Assembly (NCBI GenBank): GCA_017635415.1
Contig: JAGBLM010000055.1
Coordinates: 1 to 64,000, forward strand
Length of the DNA: 64,000 nucleotides
Direction: 5' to 3'
From: Succinivibrio sp.
Lineage (GTDB): Bacteria; Pseudomonadota; Gammaproteobacteria; Enterobacterales; Succinivibrionaceae
Notes under the pieces: model-generated
What the model was told of the DNA's origin: nothing
Seen by the model: only the letters and a program-made list of their open reading frames with translations
Databases searched by the model: none
Translations under genes and position numbers: made by a program
Shown: positions 1-9,927 of the stretch, one piece after another
Layout: each line of letters opens with the position of its first letter
How positions within the stretch are numbered: the stretch's first letter is position 1

Positions 1-118
1 CTATCCACTTCTTTCAGCTATCACGTCACCATGACCACCTTGTGGATTCGCTAAGTCTTCCCATTAGCGGGCGACTTCGGGACTCACACCCTACAGATAA
101 TGCCCATGCTGAGCACAC
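1..118 (-). mobile_element. Group II intron, 5' end (partial, runs off window)
   Basis: Read on the minus strand from position 118 leftwards, the sequence opens with GTGTG, the expected group II 5' boundary (GUGYG). It continues with domain I-like elements: a GGGTGTGAGTCCC segment, the small hairpin CGCTAA/TTAGCG (52-72), a GTGACGTGATAGCTGAAAG segment, then the window edge. The boundary lies two or three bases after the T-run of the rpmE intrinsic terminator. Insertion behind terminators is the known habit of bacterial class C (IIC) introns, which supports that class. The reverse transcriptase ORF and domains IV-VI would lie to the left and are not visible. Recognition is by eye from conserved sequence, not from a covariance model. 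Confidence 0.72.
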
Positions 119-121
119 ATG

Positions 122-149
122 AAAAAAGCTGGATTATTAGTCCAGCTTT
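122..149 (-). terminator. rpmE intrinsic terminator
   Basis: On the minus strand AAAGCTGGA (149-141) pairs with TCCAGCTTT (133-125) around a 7-base loop, followed by a run of T (bases 127-122). It lies about 60 bases behind the rpmE stop codon. Confidence 0.85.
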
Positions 150-208
150 ATATGTGAGCGCAGATCTGAACTACATCACAATTCCGACCTGTCGCTGCGC
201 AGCAAATA

Positions 209-436
209 TTACTTTGACTGACCGCCAAAAGCACCGAAAGCGCCGAAACGCTTCTTGAATGCCTCAACACGTCCGCCGGTGTCAACAATCTTCTGCTTAC
301 CAGTAAAGAATGGATGGCACTTTGAGCATACGTCCAAAGACAGATCATGACCAACAGTTGAACGGATCTGGAAAGTATTGCCACAGGAGCACTTTACATT
401 TACCAGCTCATAATTTGGATGAATATTAGCTTTCAT
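209..436 (-). CDS. rpmE: 50S ribosomal protein L31 (zinc type)
   Basis: A 75-residue protein beginning [16 protein letters not shown], the normal start and length of bacterial L31. The zinc-binding set is complete: C16, C18, C37 and C40 (motifs CSC and CSKC), so this is the zinc-containing (C+) form rather than the YkgM-like form. The frame is open upstream to 538, but the start at 436 matches the family and has a GAGG ribosome site about 7 bases upstream. L31 is a large-subunit protein at the intersubunit bridge. The gene is divergent from priA, as in E. coli, and ends in a clear intrinsic terminator with a group II intron behind it. Confidence 0.95.
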   Translation of the reverse strand: MKANIHPNYELVNVKCSCGNTFQIRSTVGHDLSLDVCSKCHPFFTGKQKIVDTGGRVEAFKKRFGAFGAFGGQSK

Positions 437-697
437 TGAAATCCTCAATGCGTGTCGCCCTTTCGGCCACATAAAGCGTCGAACACCACACGCCAACAAT
501 AGAAAAAGAGTGGCGACATAATAAGCCAATTCGCCCAAAGATGCAACGTTTATTCAGTATTAATTTTCCGAATCCTCACAGTACCGCAACAGTCAACATT
601 GTGATGGATTAACTCATCCTAATGACTTAAAATATGTCTATGTTTCCATAAGAACATTCTGTGAATGCTCATCCGATGCTATTGTCCCAAGATTGAC

Positions 698-2944
698 ATG
701 TCTGAATCCCTTTTTTCTCTAGTAAGAGTCGCCGTCAACCGGCCGCTTTTCCAGACTTTTACCTACAAAGTTCCGCATAGAGATAACGATCTGTTAAAAG
801 GTCGACGAATTAAGGTGAATTTTGCCGGTTCAGAACAAATCGGCATCATTCTTGAGGATATAACAGATAAATGCGGGAGTGATGAAGAGACTCTCAGTAA
901 AGTAAAAAGCGGTGAACTTCTTGATAATACTCCAATTCTTGATGATGACATCCTGAAAATGGTGACCTTTGGCAGCAGTTACTATCATTATCCTATCGGT
1001 CAATGCCTGTGGACTGCACTGCCTAAAATCTTAAGGGATGGCGGCGTGTATGCCTATGAGGCCATACCGGGTCTTGAACTGATTGCTGACAGCGACAGTT
1101 CTTGCGCTAAACTCCGTTCTCCCGAACAGAGGGAAATCATTGAGGTTCTCAAGGCAGGTCCTGTCAGACGGAAAATACTCAGAGAACGGGGTTTTAGCAG
1201 TCAAAGCGAAAATGCACTCATAAAAAAAGGTCTCGTCAGGAAAATTAACCTGGAGCAACCACAACAGCACTGGCAGGATAATCTTGCGCATTTACGCAAC
1301 GAGTTGCCACCTGATCCTAATGACGAGCAGCAACAGGCCATCGACACCATTGCCGCTAAGAAAGGTTTTGGCGTTTTCCTGTTAAACGGCATCACCGGTT
1401 CCGGGAAAACCGAAGTTTATCTGAGGGTTATTGAACAGGTCCTCAGAGGAGGTAAAGCCGTACTGGTCCTGGTACCGGAGATAGCGCTTACTCCTCAGAC
1501 CTTCAGTCGTTTCTACAGACGCTTCAATGTTCCTGTTGCCTCGGTACACTCGCAGCTGTCTGACCGGGAAAGACTTGATGCCTACCTTGACATGGCAAAA
1601 GGGAGTGCCGCGATCCTCATTGGAACAAGAACGGCACTTTTTACCCCCATACCTAACCTCGGCCTGATTGTTCTTGATGAGGAACACGACAGTTCATTCA
1701 AACAGTCAGACGGTTTCCGTTATCATGCCCGTTCTCTTGCCTTAATAAGGGCTCAGCAGATAGGATGCCCCGTCATACTCGGTTCGGCAACTCCTAGTCT
1801 TGAGAGTATTGCCAACGTGCAAAAAGGCAATTTCATACAACTTAAACTCACTCTCCGGGCAGGAGGCGCAAAACGCCCTGATTTTAATATCATCGATTTA
1901 CGCCACGAACCGGTAACAGACGGCCTGAAGGCAGGAATCAGCAGAACACTTGAAGATAAAATCGGCGAGGAAACAGCAAAAGGCAATCAGGTACTGCTCT
2001 TTCTCAACCGCAGAGGATTCTCCCACCATCTGCTCTGCCATCAGTGCGGACACGTCTTCTGCTGCCCAAACTGCGACACTGTACTCACCGTACATCACGC
2101 AGACGGGAGGTTACACTGCCATATATGCGAAAATTCATTTCCCATTCCTGGTCAATGCCCTGTCTGCAAGAGCGGAGAACTTGACGAATCCGGCTTTGGC
2201 ACTGAGCAGGTGGAACAGTTTCTGACCAGGCGGTATCCCGATACCGGACTTGAGCGCATCGATAGAGATAATGTCACCAACAAGGTTCAGCTTGAAAAGC
2301 ATCTTGAAAAAATACGTAACGGGCAAAGTCAGATCCTGCTTGGCACACAGATGATTGCCAAAGGTCATGATTTTCCTAACGTCACGCTGGTGGGCATACT
2401 CGATGTGGATTCCGGTCTTTTCTCTGATGATTTCAGATCACTTGAACTTACAGCTCAGCTTTTAACTCAGGTTGCAGGTCGTGCCGGACGAGCACTGAAA
2501 AACGGTACGGTTTATCTGCAGACCCATTATCCAGACAACCTTTTAATCAATCAGATTACCGATCCTGCCTGTTCATACGATGATATAAGCACTACTCTGC
2601 TTGAGAGCAGAAGAAAACTTAAGCTTCCGCCATACTATCATCAGGCCTTTCTCCTGAGCAACAGCACCGACAGAAAGAAAGCGCATTATCTGCTCACTGA
2701 ACTGCTGACCGCCATTCGACCTCTTATGCGGGAATACCCTGATGTCACAGCCACTCCGGTACTATCTGACAAAATCGAAAAAAGACACAGTCGCTATCAC
2801 TTTCATGTTCTGCTCTCCTCATCTTCAAGGCAGTCGCTCTCTTCAGTTTTAGACGGAATAATTCTGCTTCTGAAAAACATGTCCTTAAAAGGGGATGTGC
2901 GTTTTGCCGTTGAGGTTGACCCCTTAAGTTCATCTCCCGGTTGA
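698..2944 (+). CDS. priA: Primosomal protein N' / replication restart helicase PriA
   Basis: A 3'-to-5' superfamily 2 DNA helicase that restarts stalled forks and loads the primosome. From the start at 698 the protein has 748 residues (E. coli 732). Visible motifs: Walker A GITGSGKT (residues 231-238), DEEH box (327-330), a cysteine-rich zinc domain (about 445-495, with CHQC, CPNC, CHIC and CPVC pairs) and the helicase motif VI segment QVAGRAGR. The N-terminal 3'-DNA-binding domain starts with SLFSLVRVAVNRPL. An upstream in-frame ATG at 665 would add 11 residues that have no family counterpart; neither start has a good ribosome site, so 698 is chosen on homology. The gene is divergent from rpmE, with about 260 bases between the starts. 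Confidence 0.93.
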   Translation: MSESLFSLVRVAVNRPLFQTFTYKVPHRDNDLLKGRRIKVNFAGSEQIGIILEDITDKCGSDEETLSKVKSGELLDNTPILDDDILKMVTFGSSYYHYPIGQCLWTALPKILRDGGVYAYEAIPGLELIADSDSSCAKLRSPEQREIIEVLKAGPVRRKILRERGFSSQSENALIKKGLVRKINLEQPQQHWQDNLAHLRNELPPDPNDEQQQAIDTIAAKKGFGVFLLNGITGSGKTEVYLRVIEQVLRGGKAVLVLVPEIALTPQTFSRFYRRFNVPVASVHSQLSDRERLDAYLDMAKGSAAILIGTRTALFTPIPNLGLIVLDEEHDSSFKQSDGFRYHARSLALIRAQQIGCPVILGSATPSLESIANVQKGNFIQLKLTLRAGGAKRPDFNIIDLRHEPVTDGLKAGISRTLEDKIGEETAKGNQVLLFLNRRGFSHHLLCHQCGHVFCCPNCDTVLTVHHADGRLHCHICENSFPIPGQCPVCKSGELDESGFGTEQVEQFLTRRYPDTGLERIDRDNVTNKVQLEKHLEKIRNGQSQILLGTQMIAKGHDFPNVTLVGILDVDSGLFSDDFRSLELTAQLLTQVAGRAGRALKNGTVYLQTHYPDNLLINQITDPACSYDDISTTLLESRRKLKLPPYYHQAFLLSNSTDRKKAHYLLTELLTAIRPLMREYPDVTATPVLSDKIEKRHSRYHFHVLLSSSSRQSLSSVLDGIILLLKNMSLKGDVRFAVEVDPLSSSPG

Positions 2945-3159
2945 AAGAGCAGAATAAGGTATTGAGTGACAGAACACGGCAGATTAGAATAGTCTCTCTA
3001 TAAGTGGCAGGACAAACTCGCACCGAAAAGTATTGTGCGGCAAAAAATTGATACAATACTGCACAGCATCTTTTGATGATTAACTGATTTGCGATAATTA
3101 CCAGTCTCGACCTCACAAGGACTTTTCCTTACGGAAAACTCCTGCGCAAGGATTTTTTG

Positions 3160-4896
3160 ATGAAAGAATATATAGAAGAAATACTGAAACAGAGTATTAA
3201 AGTTATCGATGACACTCATGAAGTTGATGTGTCAATGCTGAAGAATATACGTGTAGATAGAACAAAAGATCTTGCCCACGGTGACTTTGCCAGCAATGCA
3301 GCAATGGTTCTGGCCAAGACTCTGCACAAAAATCCGCGTCAGCTTGCCCAAAGTATTATTGATAACCTGCCAAAGGACGAGCGTATTGCTAAAGTTGAAA
3401 TCGCAGGACCGGGATTCATCAATTTCTTTATCAATAAGGACTATGTTGCCTCACTGCTTGCAGAGATGTCCGCAGATGATCACCTTGGCGTCAGCAAAGT
3501 CAGCAGACCACAGAATATAGTTGTCGACTATTCTGCACCAAATGTTGCCAAAGAGATGGCTGTTCACCATATCCGTTCCACGGTTATAGGTGATGCAGTG
3601 GTACGTGTTCTCGAGTTTCTGGGAAACAATGTCATCCGTGCCAATCACATTGGTGACTGGGGTACCCAGTTTGGCATGTTGATAGCCTATCTTGAAAGAA
3701 AAGAAAGTGAGCAGAATTCATCGATGGACCTCAGCGATTTTGAGGCCTTCTATCGTGAAGCTAAGGCGTGCTATGACGCAGATGAGAAATTTGCGGAAAA
3801 AGCCCGTCATTACGTGGTTCTCCTGCAGGGTGGCGATGAATACTGCCAGAAAATGTGGAGAAAGCTCGTCAAGATGACGATGGATCAGAACCAGCTCCTC
3901 TACCGTCGCTTGGATGTTACCCTGACCGATAAGGATACGATGGGTGAGAGCCTGTATAACGACATGCTTCCGCAGATCGTCTCCGATCTTGAACAGAAGG
4001 GACTTGCCGTAGAAGATCAGGGCGCTATTGTGGTTTTCCTTGATGAATATAAGAATAAGGAAGGCCAGCCTCTTGGCAATATCATCCGCAAAAAGGATGG
4101 CGGTTACCTGTACACCACAACCGATCTGGCATGTGTGAAATACCGCATCGATCATTTTAAGGCTGACCGTATTCTCTATTTCACTGATTCACGTCAGGCC
4201 CAGCACCTTGAATCAACCTGGGCCATAGCCAAACTCGCCGGTTATATTCCGGACACAGTCTCGGTCGAGCACTGTCCTTTCGGCATGATGCTGGGTAAAG
4301 ACGGGAAACCGTTCAAAACCAGAAGTGGGGGTACAGTGAAGCTTCGCGATGTTCTTGATGAGGCGGAATCGCGTGTCAACAACATGCTCGAAGAGCGCCA
4401 CAACCCTCTGCAGGGAGAGGAACGACAGGAGGTCATCCATAATGTTGCCATCGGCGCAGTAAAATATGCAGATCTGTCAAAGAACCGTACCACTGACTAC
4501 GTTTTTGACTGGGATCAGATGCTCTCCTTTGAGGGCAATACCGCTCCGTATCTGCAGTATGCCTACAGTCGTATCAGAGCAATATTCAGAAAGACCGAGG
4601 AAAAACCGGGCAGAATAATTATTGCTACCCTAGCAGAGGATGAACTTGCAACCAAACTGCAGTCATTCTCTGATGCGGTATACGCTGTCGCAGATAAGGC
4701 AATGCCGAATATTCTGTGTACCTATCTGTATGAACTTGCTGAAAGCTTTATGAGATTCTATGAACGCTGTCCGATCCTCAAATCTGAGGTCTTAACCGAT
4801 CAGCGCAGAAGTCGTCTTGCACTCTGTGAACTGACCGCCAAGGTTCTCAAACAGGGACTCAACCTCCTCGGTATCAACGTGATGGAGCAGATGTAA
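3160..4896 (+). CDS. argS: Arginyl-tRNA synthetase
   Basis: A class Ia synthetase that charges tRNA-Arg, 578 residues (E. coli 577). It shows the N-terminal Add-1 domain, the HIGH-type signature within VHHIRS (about residues 135-140), the KMSKS-equivalent segment [11 protein letters not shown] (about 378-390) that many ArgRS enzymes have in place of KMSKS, and a C-terminal DALR anticodon-binding domain ending MEQM. The ATG at 3160 is preferred over the TTG one codon upstream because AAGGA (3148-3152) is spaced 7 bases from it. The next gene starts inside the stop codon (TAATG), so the ftsN-like gene is translationally coupled. Confidence 0.96.
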   Translation: MKEYIEEILKQSIKVIDDTHEVDVSMLKNIRVDRTKDLAHGDFASNAAMVLAKTLHKNPRQLAQSIIDNLPKDERIAKVEIAGPGFINFFINKDYVASLLAEMSADDHLGVSKVSRPQNIVVDYSAPNVAKEMAVHHIRSTVIGDAVVRVLEFLGNNVIRANHIGDWGTQFGMLIAYLERKESEQNSSMDLSDFEAFYREAKACYDADEKFAEKARHYVVLLQGGDEYCQKMWRKLVKMTMDQNQLLYRRLDVTLTDKDTMGESLYNDMLPQIVSDLEQKGLAVEDQGAIVVFLDEYKNKEGQPLGNIIRKKDGGYLYTTTDLACVKYRIDHFKADRILYFTDSRQAQHLESTWAIAKLAGYIPDTVSVEHCPFGMMLGKDGKPFKTRSGGTVKLRDVLDEAESRVNNMLEERHNPLQGEERQEVIHNVAIGAVKYADLSKNRTTDYVFDWDQMLSFEGNTAPYLQYAYSRIRAIFRKTEEKPGRIIIATLAEDELATKLQSFSDAVYAVADKAMPNILCTYLYELAESFMRFYERCPILKSEVLTDQRRSRLALCELTAKVLKQGLNLLGINVMEQM

Positions 4897-5522
4897 TGCC
4901 ATTCAAAGGCTTAAAAATACCAAAACCTACCGCCAATCCAAAGCAGATCAGAAAAATTCTGCTTGAGGCCGGTATAGGTATGCTTGCTGTAGTTTTTATC
5001 TCACTTGGTGTTTACCTCTTTGAGGGACATGAACCAGAAGAACATGCTACTATTTCGCAGGATGTTGTGGCTTCAACAGGTAAAGAGGAGTCAGATGCTA
5101 AAAATCAGACCACTTCAGTACCGGGAAGCAACACGTTCCCTACGGATACTGCCGCTTCTCTTGAAAGACAGAAACAGGAACTGCGTGATAAAGCAAAGGC
5201 GGTGGAATATGCCAACACGCCCAAGGGTTATGGACACGAAGATCCAAACCTTGGAGTAATAGACGCGGATGACCCACCTGGACTCATTGAAAACGGTGGA
5301 GAGAGCAGACAGCTTTACTGCGGAGCCTTCATGGATGTAAAACTTGCTGATGAGGCCAAAGCCAAAGCAGCCATGGTAGGTATAAATTCAAAAATTGCCC
5401 GTTTCCGCGGAATGTATATCCTCGTTATCGGTCCTTATAAAAACCGCGAACTGGCAACAGCTGATTTCAATAAGTTGCACGATGCCGAAATATTCGACCA
5501 GTGTACACTCTATGGTATTTAA
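4896..5522 (+). CDS. ftsN: FtsN-like SPOR-domain division protein
   Basis: A 208-residue bitopic membrane protein. A short basic cytoplasmic N-terminus is followed by one transmembrane helix (about residues 23-43), a long low-complexity periplasmic linker and a C-terminal SPOR domain (about 133-208) beginning near RQLYCGAFMDV. SPOR domains bind denuded septal peptidoglycan. Sequence identity outside the SPOR domain is too low to prove FtsN, but the position directly upstream of hslVU and downstream of priA/argS matches the ftsN locus of enteric bacteria. It overlaps the argS stop by one base and is followed by hslV after 34 bases. DedD or another SPOR protein is the alternative. Confidence 0.8.
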   Translation: MPFKGLKIPKPTANPKQIRKILLEAGIGMLAVVFISLGVYLFEGHEPEEHATISQDVVASTGKEESDAKNQTTSVPGSNTFPTDTAASLERQKQELRDKAKAVEYANTPKGYGHEDPNLGVIDADDPPGLIENGGESRQLYCGAFMDVKLADEAKAKAAMVGINSKIARFRGMYILVIGPYKNRELATADFNKLHDAEIFDQCTLYGI

Positions 5523-5556
5523 GTTAGGAGCGGCAGTAAGCAGCTGCTGAATAATA

Positions 5557-6096
5557 TTGACTACTATTGTAACTGTAAGAAGAAACAATATCGTCGCCAT
5601 GGGCGGCGATGGTCAGGTTACCCAAGGACAGACTTCCATTCTCAAGGGTAATGCCATCAAGGTACGCAAGATCTACCACAACAAGGTCCTCGCCGGCTTT
5701 GCCGGGTCTACAGCAGACGCAATGACCCTGCTCGATCTTTTTGAACAGAAACTCGAGGAGCATCAGGGAATTCTTGACCGATCCTGTATTGCTCTGGCCA
5801 AAATGTGGCGTACAGACCGGGCACTGCGCAAACTGGAAGCCCTGCTGCTGGTAGCAGATGCAAAGGCTTCCTTTATGCTTACCGGTACAGGTGATGTCAT
5901 CAGGATGGATGATGATATTCTGGCAACCGGTTCAGGCGGCAACTATGCTCTTGCGGCCGCCAGAGCGCTTTTTGAGAACACCGACCTTGGTGCAGAACAG
6001 ATCGTGCAAAAAGCGCTAACCATAGCAGGACAGATCTGCGTCTTCACCAACCAGAATCAGACCATCGAAACACTTGATTATTCTGACAAAGCATAA
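5557..6096 (+). CDS. hslV: HslV peptidase of the HslUV ATP-dependent protease
   Basis: A threonine peptidase, 179 residues, forming the dodecameric proteolytic core that HslU feeds. The protein must begin Met-Thr-Thr-Ile-Val because Thr2 becomes the N-terminal nucleophile after Met removal. The only codon giving that start is TTG at 5557, so a TTG start is fixed by chemistry rather than by the ribosome site, which is poor (an AGGAG at 5526-5530 is too far away). Family segments are well kept: [35 protein letters not shown]. hslU follows after 23 bases. Coupled or low-efficiency initiation behind ftsN is likely. Confidence 0.96.
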   Translation: MTTIVTVRRNNIVAMGGDGQVTQGQTSILKGNAIKVRKIYHNKVLAGFAGSTADAMTLLDLFEQKLEEHQGILDRSCIALAKMWRTDRALRKLEALLLVADAKASFMLTGTGDVIRMDDDILATGSGGNYALAAARALFENTDLGAEQIVQKALTIAGQICVFTNQNQTIETLDYSDKA

Positions 6097-6119
6097 GAAA
6101 GCAAAGAGAGCATGGATTT

Positions 6120-7445
6120 ATGAGTGCTGAACTTACACCAAGAGAAATTGTCAACGAACTTAACAGATATATTATCGGACAGAAAGAGGCTAAACGGGCA
6201 GTAGCCATTGCTTTACGTAACCGCTGGCGCAGAATGCAGATCAATCCTGAACTGCGTACTGAGATTGTGCCTAAAAATATTCTGATGATAGGTCCGACCG
6301 GTGTCGGTAAAACCGAAATCGCCAGACGTCTTGCTAAACTTGCCCGCGCCCCTTTCATCAAAGTTGAAGCCACCAAATATACCGAAGTAGGCTATGTCGG
6401 CAAGGACGTGGAGTCTATCATCCGCGACCTTACTGAAATCTCAATGAAACTTGTCAGGGAGGAGGCATTCAAGCACAACAAGGTCAAAGCAGAAGACGCT
6501 GCTGAAGAAAGAATCCTCGATGTCCTACTTCCGACACCAAGTGCAACGCCTGAAGAAAAAGCGGCTAATTCTGCCAGGCAGATGTTACGCAAACAGTTAA
6601 GGGAAAATGCTCTTGATGATAAAGAAATCGAGATTATGGTCGCCGATGGCGGTCCAAGTCTCAATATCATAGGCGGCAATGCCGCTATCGAGGATGTTAC
6701 CAATCAGCTGCAGAGTTTCTTCAGCAATATAGGTGCAGGCAGAAAGGTTTCACGTAAAATGAAGGTCAAAGATGCCTTCAAACAGTTAACCGAGGAAGAG
6801 GCGGCAAAACTTGCTAAACCTGAGGAAATGAACGACAAGGCGATTGCTCTTGCTGAAAACAGCGGCATAGTCTTTATCGATGAAATAGACAAGATCTGCC
6901 AGAATTCCTCAGGAGATCGTGGCGAAGTTTCTCGTCAGGGCGTACAGCGTGACCTGCTGCCGCTTATTGAGGGCTGTACTGTCAGCACCAAATACGGTAT
7001 GGTAAAGACCGACCACATCCTGTTCATAGCCTCAGGAGCGTTCCAGATTTCAAAACCTTCTGACCTGATCCCGGAACTGCAGGGTCGTCTGCCTATCAGA
7101 GTTGAGCTCAATGCACTGACCACTGATGATTTCAAACGCATTCTCAGAGAACCGCATAATTCTCTAACCAAACAGTATGAGATGCTGCTGAAAACCGAAA
7201 ACGTCACTATATCCTTTGAGGACAGTGCCATTGATAAGATAGCCGAAGATGCCTATCTGGTGAACGAAAGAACGGAAAACATCGGTGCCCGCAGACTTCA
7301 CACTCTGATGGAGAAGCTGCTTGACGACATTTCCTTTGAAGCTCCTGATAAGGCAGGAGCCAGTATTGTTATCGACGACAAGTATGTAGATGAGCATCTT
7401 GCAGACCTGATCATCGACGAAGATAAAAGCAGGTATATACTCTGA
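6120..7445 (+). CDS. hslU: HslU ATPase/unfoldase of the HslUV protease
   Basis: An AAA+ (Clp/Hsp100) unfoldase of 441 residues (E. coli 443) that unfolds substrates and passes them into HslV. Visible parts: N-terminal [17 protein letters not shown], Walker [10 protein letters not shown] (about residues 58-66), the pore-loop segment GYVGKDVE, the I-domain insertion (about 110-230), Walker [10 protein letters not shown] (about 250-258), and the C-terminal tail ending SRYIL, which docks into HslV. It shares an operon with hslV and ends in a TGATG overlap with zapB, indicating coupled translation. Confidence 0.97.
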   Translation: MSAELTPREIVNELNRYIIGQKEAKRAVAIALRNRWRRMQINPELRTEIVPKNILMIGPTGVGKTEIARRLAKLARAPFIKVEATKYTEVGYVGKDVESIIRDLTEISMKLVREEAFKHNKVKAEDAAEERILDVLLPTPSATPEEKAANSARQMLRKQLRENALDDKEIEIMVADGGPSLNIIGGNAAIEDVTNQLQSFFSNIGAGRKVSRKMKVKDAFKQLTEEEAAKLAKPEEMNDKAIALAENSGIVFIDEIDKICQNSSGDRGEVSRQGVQRDLLPLIEGCTVSTKYGMVKTDHILFIASGAFQISKPSDLIPELQGRLPIRVELNALTTDDFKRILREPHNSLTKQYEMLLKTENVTISFEDSAIDKIAEDAYLVNERTENIGARRLHTLMEKLLDDISFEAPDKAGASIVIDDKYVDEHLADLIIDEDKSRYIL

Positions 7446-7720
7446 TGAATAATAATCAGGAAACAGAACAGGTTACGACTTTAAGTCCCCGAGAGGAGCA
7501 GCTCCTCAAAGAACTTCACACACTCACAGAACTTGCAGACAGAGTGGCACAGAAACTGTCAACCACTGAACAGACACTGTATGCCCGTGAGGCTGAAGTT
7601 AATGATCTGCGCCGTAGCATGATCGAACTTAAAGAGGAAAATCAGCATCTGAAAGAAGTTCTACAGACCTGGAGACAAAGGCTTGATGCCGTATTAAACC
7701 AGTTAAAAGCAATTAACTAG
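7445..7720 (+). CDS. zapB: Cell division protein ZapB (coiled coil)
   Basis: A 91-residue, almost wholly coiled-coil protein. The C-terminal half (ENQHLKEVLQTWRQRLDAVL) matches the end of E. coli ZapB ([20 protein letters not shown]) closely; ZapB is 81 residues in E. coli and bridges ZapA/Z-ring with MatP. The gene overlaps the hslU stop by one base. In E. coli zapB lies near hslU but with menA and rraA between; here they are absent and zapB is directly joined to hslU. A long perfect inverted repeat follows. The assignment rests on this short similarity plus synteny. Confidence 0.8.
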   Translation: MNNNQETEQVTTLSPREEQLLKELHTLTELADRVAQKLSTTEQTLYAREAEVNDLRRSMIELKEENQHLKEVLQTWRQRLDAVLNQLKAIN

Positions 7721-7725
7721 CGAAC

Positions 7726-7751
7726 AATTCTCCTGCCCTGGCAGGAGAATT
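7726..7751 (+). terminator. Perfect inverted repeat behind zapB
   Basis: AATTCTCCTGCC (7726-7737) and GGCAGGAGAATT (7740-7751) form a perfect 12-bp stem with a two-base centre. No T-run follows, so it is either a factor-assisted terminator/3' end stabiliser for the ftsN-hslVU-zapB operon or a cruciform-type site. Between it and the PTS gene stop at 7940 I see no gene; small plus-strand frames there look like chance. Confidence 0.5.
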
Positions 7752-7939
7752 CCCGAAATTGCGGTTACCGCCACCGCTAAAACCACCGCACCGCAGAACA
7801 GTTGTTTTTGAGAGTTCTCAGTGTACTGTCCGCAGTTTCAAATGCTGTTATACCTCTTATACTGGGGCAAGGCCAGAACAACAGTCCCCCAAACAGCGGA
7901 TCTGGGCTTTTATTTATAGGACAGAACGACACTGCTACT

Positions 7940-9829
7940 TTAGGTCTTCTTGCGCACCGTCGACCTCATTATCACAAAAAGAACCGCCCCCAGCAGTGAT
8001 CCTGAAAGAATACTTATCAGATAATCAAGAGGATTAACCGCCAGCGGAATGACAAATATTCCGCCATGAGGAGCACAGACAGCACAACTGTAGTACATAG
8101 ACAGAGCCCCCGCAGCAGATGAGCAGAGAACACAGGCAAGACGCATTTTCACCGGAGATACCGCCAGATAGGGATATACTCCCTCGGTAATAAACAGAAA
8201 ACCTTTACTGATTGTTTTAAAGGCTATCTTTTTCTCCTCAATCGAAAACAGCGGTCTGCCGATAATCCCTGCCGCCACCCCCGCAGCAATAGGAGGCGTC
8301 ATTCCTCCAGCCATAACTGCCGCCATCACATAACTGCCAGAACCTATTTCCGGCAGACAGTCAGCAAGCAGCAGCACACCTGTGGCATAGGCCATTTTAT
8401 TGCACGGTCCGCCCATATCAGCAGACATCATCCCCCCCAGAAGCGCCCCTAGAAGAATCAGGACCGCAGGTCCGGACTGTCCGAGCAGGATTTCTATTTT
8501 CTCGTCAATAAATCCTGAAGGGATATTGGTCACGAACTGGACAAGCAGAGTCGTACCCAGCGCACCAAGGAGCGGATAAACCAGCAAAGCGAACATAGCG
8601 TCGTGACCTTTTAAAAAACGCAGGGCAAATCTTGAGGCCAGAAAAGCGACTCCACCGCCCATAAAGCCGTTAACCACCGCACCTACCACACCGGTATTGG
8701 CCATATCCGCCATAACACCGCCGGTAAAACCTGCCACCAGGGCTGTTCTGCCACCAATGGAGAAAGAAATAAAGGCACTTAAAACAGGGAACAGCAGTGT
8801 ACCGATGCTGTAGCCGATAGTATCCAGAAACATACCCAGACTGGTTGCCTTGATAAAGTCAAATCTGGCTATCGCCGAGAGAATTCCTGCAGTGGCAGCA
8901 AGTGGCAGAATATAGGTAAGACCGCTCATCAGATGACGATACAGTCTCATCGGTACAGAACTGTTTTCCGTTGTCTGACCGCCGATCCTGTACTCAGGAC
9001 ACTCAGAACTTAAAGCCTTTTTTAAGAGTTCCTCAGGTTTTCTGATACCGTCAACCACGCCCACACGGACAAGCGGTTTACCGATAAAACGATCCATGTC
9101 CACAGCACGATCTGCTGCAACAATGACCGCTCTGGCGTTGGCAATATCCTCAGGGAGCAGTCTGTTTCTGTTGCCAGCAGCGCCATCGGCTTCAACCTTG
9201 ACTGACAGTCCCAGTTCTTTGGCTTTATGCTCAATGGCCTCCGCAGCCATGTAGGTGTGCGACAGACCGGCAGGACAGGCGGTTACAGCAACAACATCAT
9301 AGCGCGAGCCAAGCGCAGCGCTCAGGTTCTGACTGTGCTCCTTCTGAACCTGATGTTCCTGATTCTCCTCAATTGATTTTTCCGCCTCATCAATAGCCTG
9401 CATAAACTCTTCAGGTGACTGCGCCTCAATCAGTCTCCTGCGGAAAGTCTCATCAATCAGCAGAGAGGACAGGTGCGCAAGAACGTCAATATGTTCATCC
9501 GTTGCCTTGTGCGGTGAGGCTATCATGAAGAACAAATAGGCTTTCTGTCCGTCGATGGAATCAAAATCGACTCCGGTTCGCACAACCATGGCGGCAAGAC
9601 TGAGTCTGTTGACTCCCGCACTTTTGGCGTGAGGTATTGCCACTCCGTCACCCAGACCGGTTGAACCTTTACCCTCACGTTCAAAAACGGCACGGCAGTA
9701 TCTTGCCGGGTCATTAAGACTGCCGCTTTTTGACAGCAAAGCCACTAAATGATTGATAGTTTCCGTTTTCGTATACGGAGAACTATTCAGGTTTACAGAC
9801 TTAATATCCAGCAGATCTCGAATGCGCAT
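7940..9829 (-). CDS. PTS fructose-type transporter, fused IIA-IIB-IIC
   Basis: A phosphotransferase permease of 629 residues in the order IIA-IIB-IIC. IIA carries the phosphohistidine in AIPHAKS (H67 from this start). IIB carries the phosphocysteine in TACPAGLSHTYMAAEA (C185), a variant of the usual CPTGIAHT loop. IIC (from about residue 290) is a multi-spanning membrane domain with the GGP-N-K-A-Y substrate-site segment (MGGPCNKMAYATGV). Such proteins phosphorylate fructose or a related hexose (mannose-derived sugars are possible) during uptake. An upstream ATG at 9862 is also in frame; the start at 9829 (MRIRDLLDI) matches the family. No fruK, HPr-fusion or regulator gene is adjacent, so the substrate cannot be settled here. 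Confidence 0.88.
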   Translation of the reverse strand: MRIRDLLDIKSVNLNSSPYTKTETINHLVALLSKSGSLNDPARYCRAVFEREGKGSTGLGDGVAIPHAKSAGVNRLSLAAMVVRTGVDFDSIDGQKAYLFFMIASPHKATDEHIDVLAHLSSLLIDETFRRRLIEAQSPEEFMQAIDEAEKSIEENQEHQVQKEHSQNLSAALGSRYDVVAVTACPAGLSHTYMAAEAIEHKAKELGLSVKVEADGAAGNRNRLLPEDIANARAVIVAADRAVDMDRFIGKPLVRVGVVDGIRKPEELLKKALSSECPEYRIGGQTTENSSVPMRLYRHLMSGLTYILPLAATAGILSAIARFDFIKATSLGMFLDTIGYSIGTLLFPVLSAFISFSIGGRTALVAGFTGGVMADMANTGVVGAVVNGFMGGGVAFLASRFALRFLKGHDAMFALLVYPLLGALGTTLLVQFVTNIPSGFIDEKIEILLGQSGPAVLILLGALLGGMMSADMGGPCNKMAYATGVLLLADCLPEIGSGSYVMAAVMAGGMTPPIAAGVAAGIIGRPLFSIEEKKIAFKTISKGFLFITEGVYPYLAVSPVKMRLACVLCSSAAGALSMYYSCAVCAPHGGIFVIPLAVNPLDYLISILSGSLLGAVLFVIMRSTVRKKT

Positions 9830-9927
9830 GTTGTTTGTGTACTCTTTAACTGTTTCTGTCACATTTTAACAGAACAAAAGAAACTGCCTTTTTTTATAGT
9901 TCACAAAGCGATTATTATTATTTTGTC

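Noticed and set aside
3718..4155. 145-codon minus-strand frame inside argS
   Set aside because: Antisense shadow of argS, no independent support.
7759..8037. Plus-strand frame of 92 codons behind zapB
   Set aside because: It overlaps the PTS gene end, has Pro/Arg-rich chance composition and no ribosome site.
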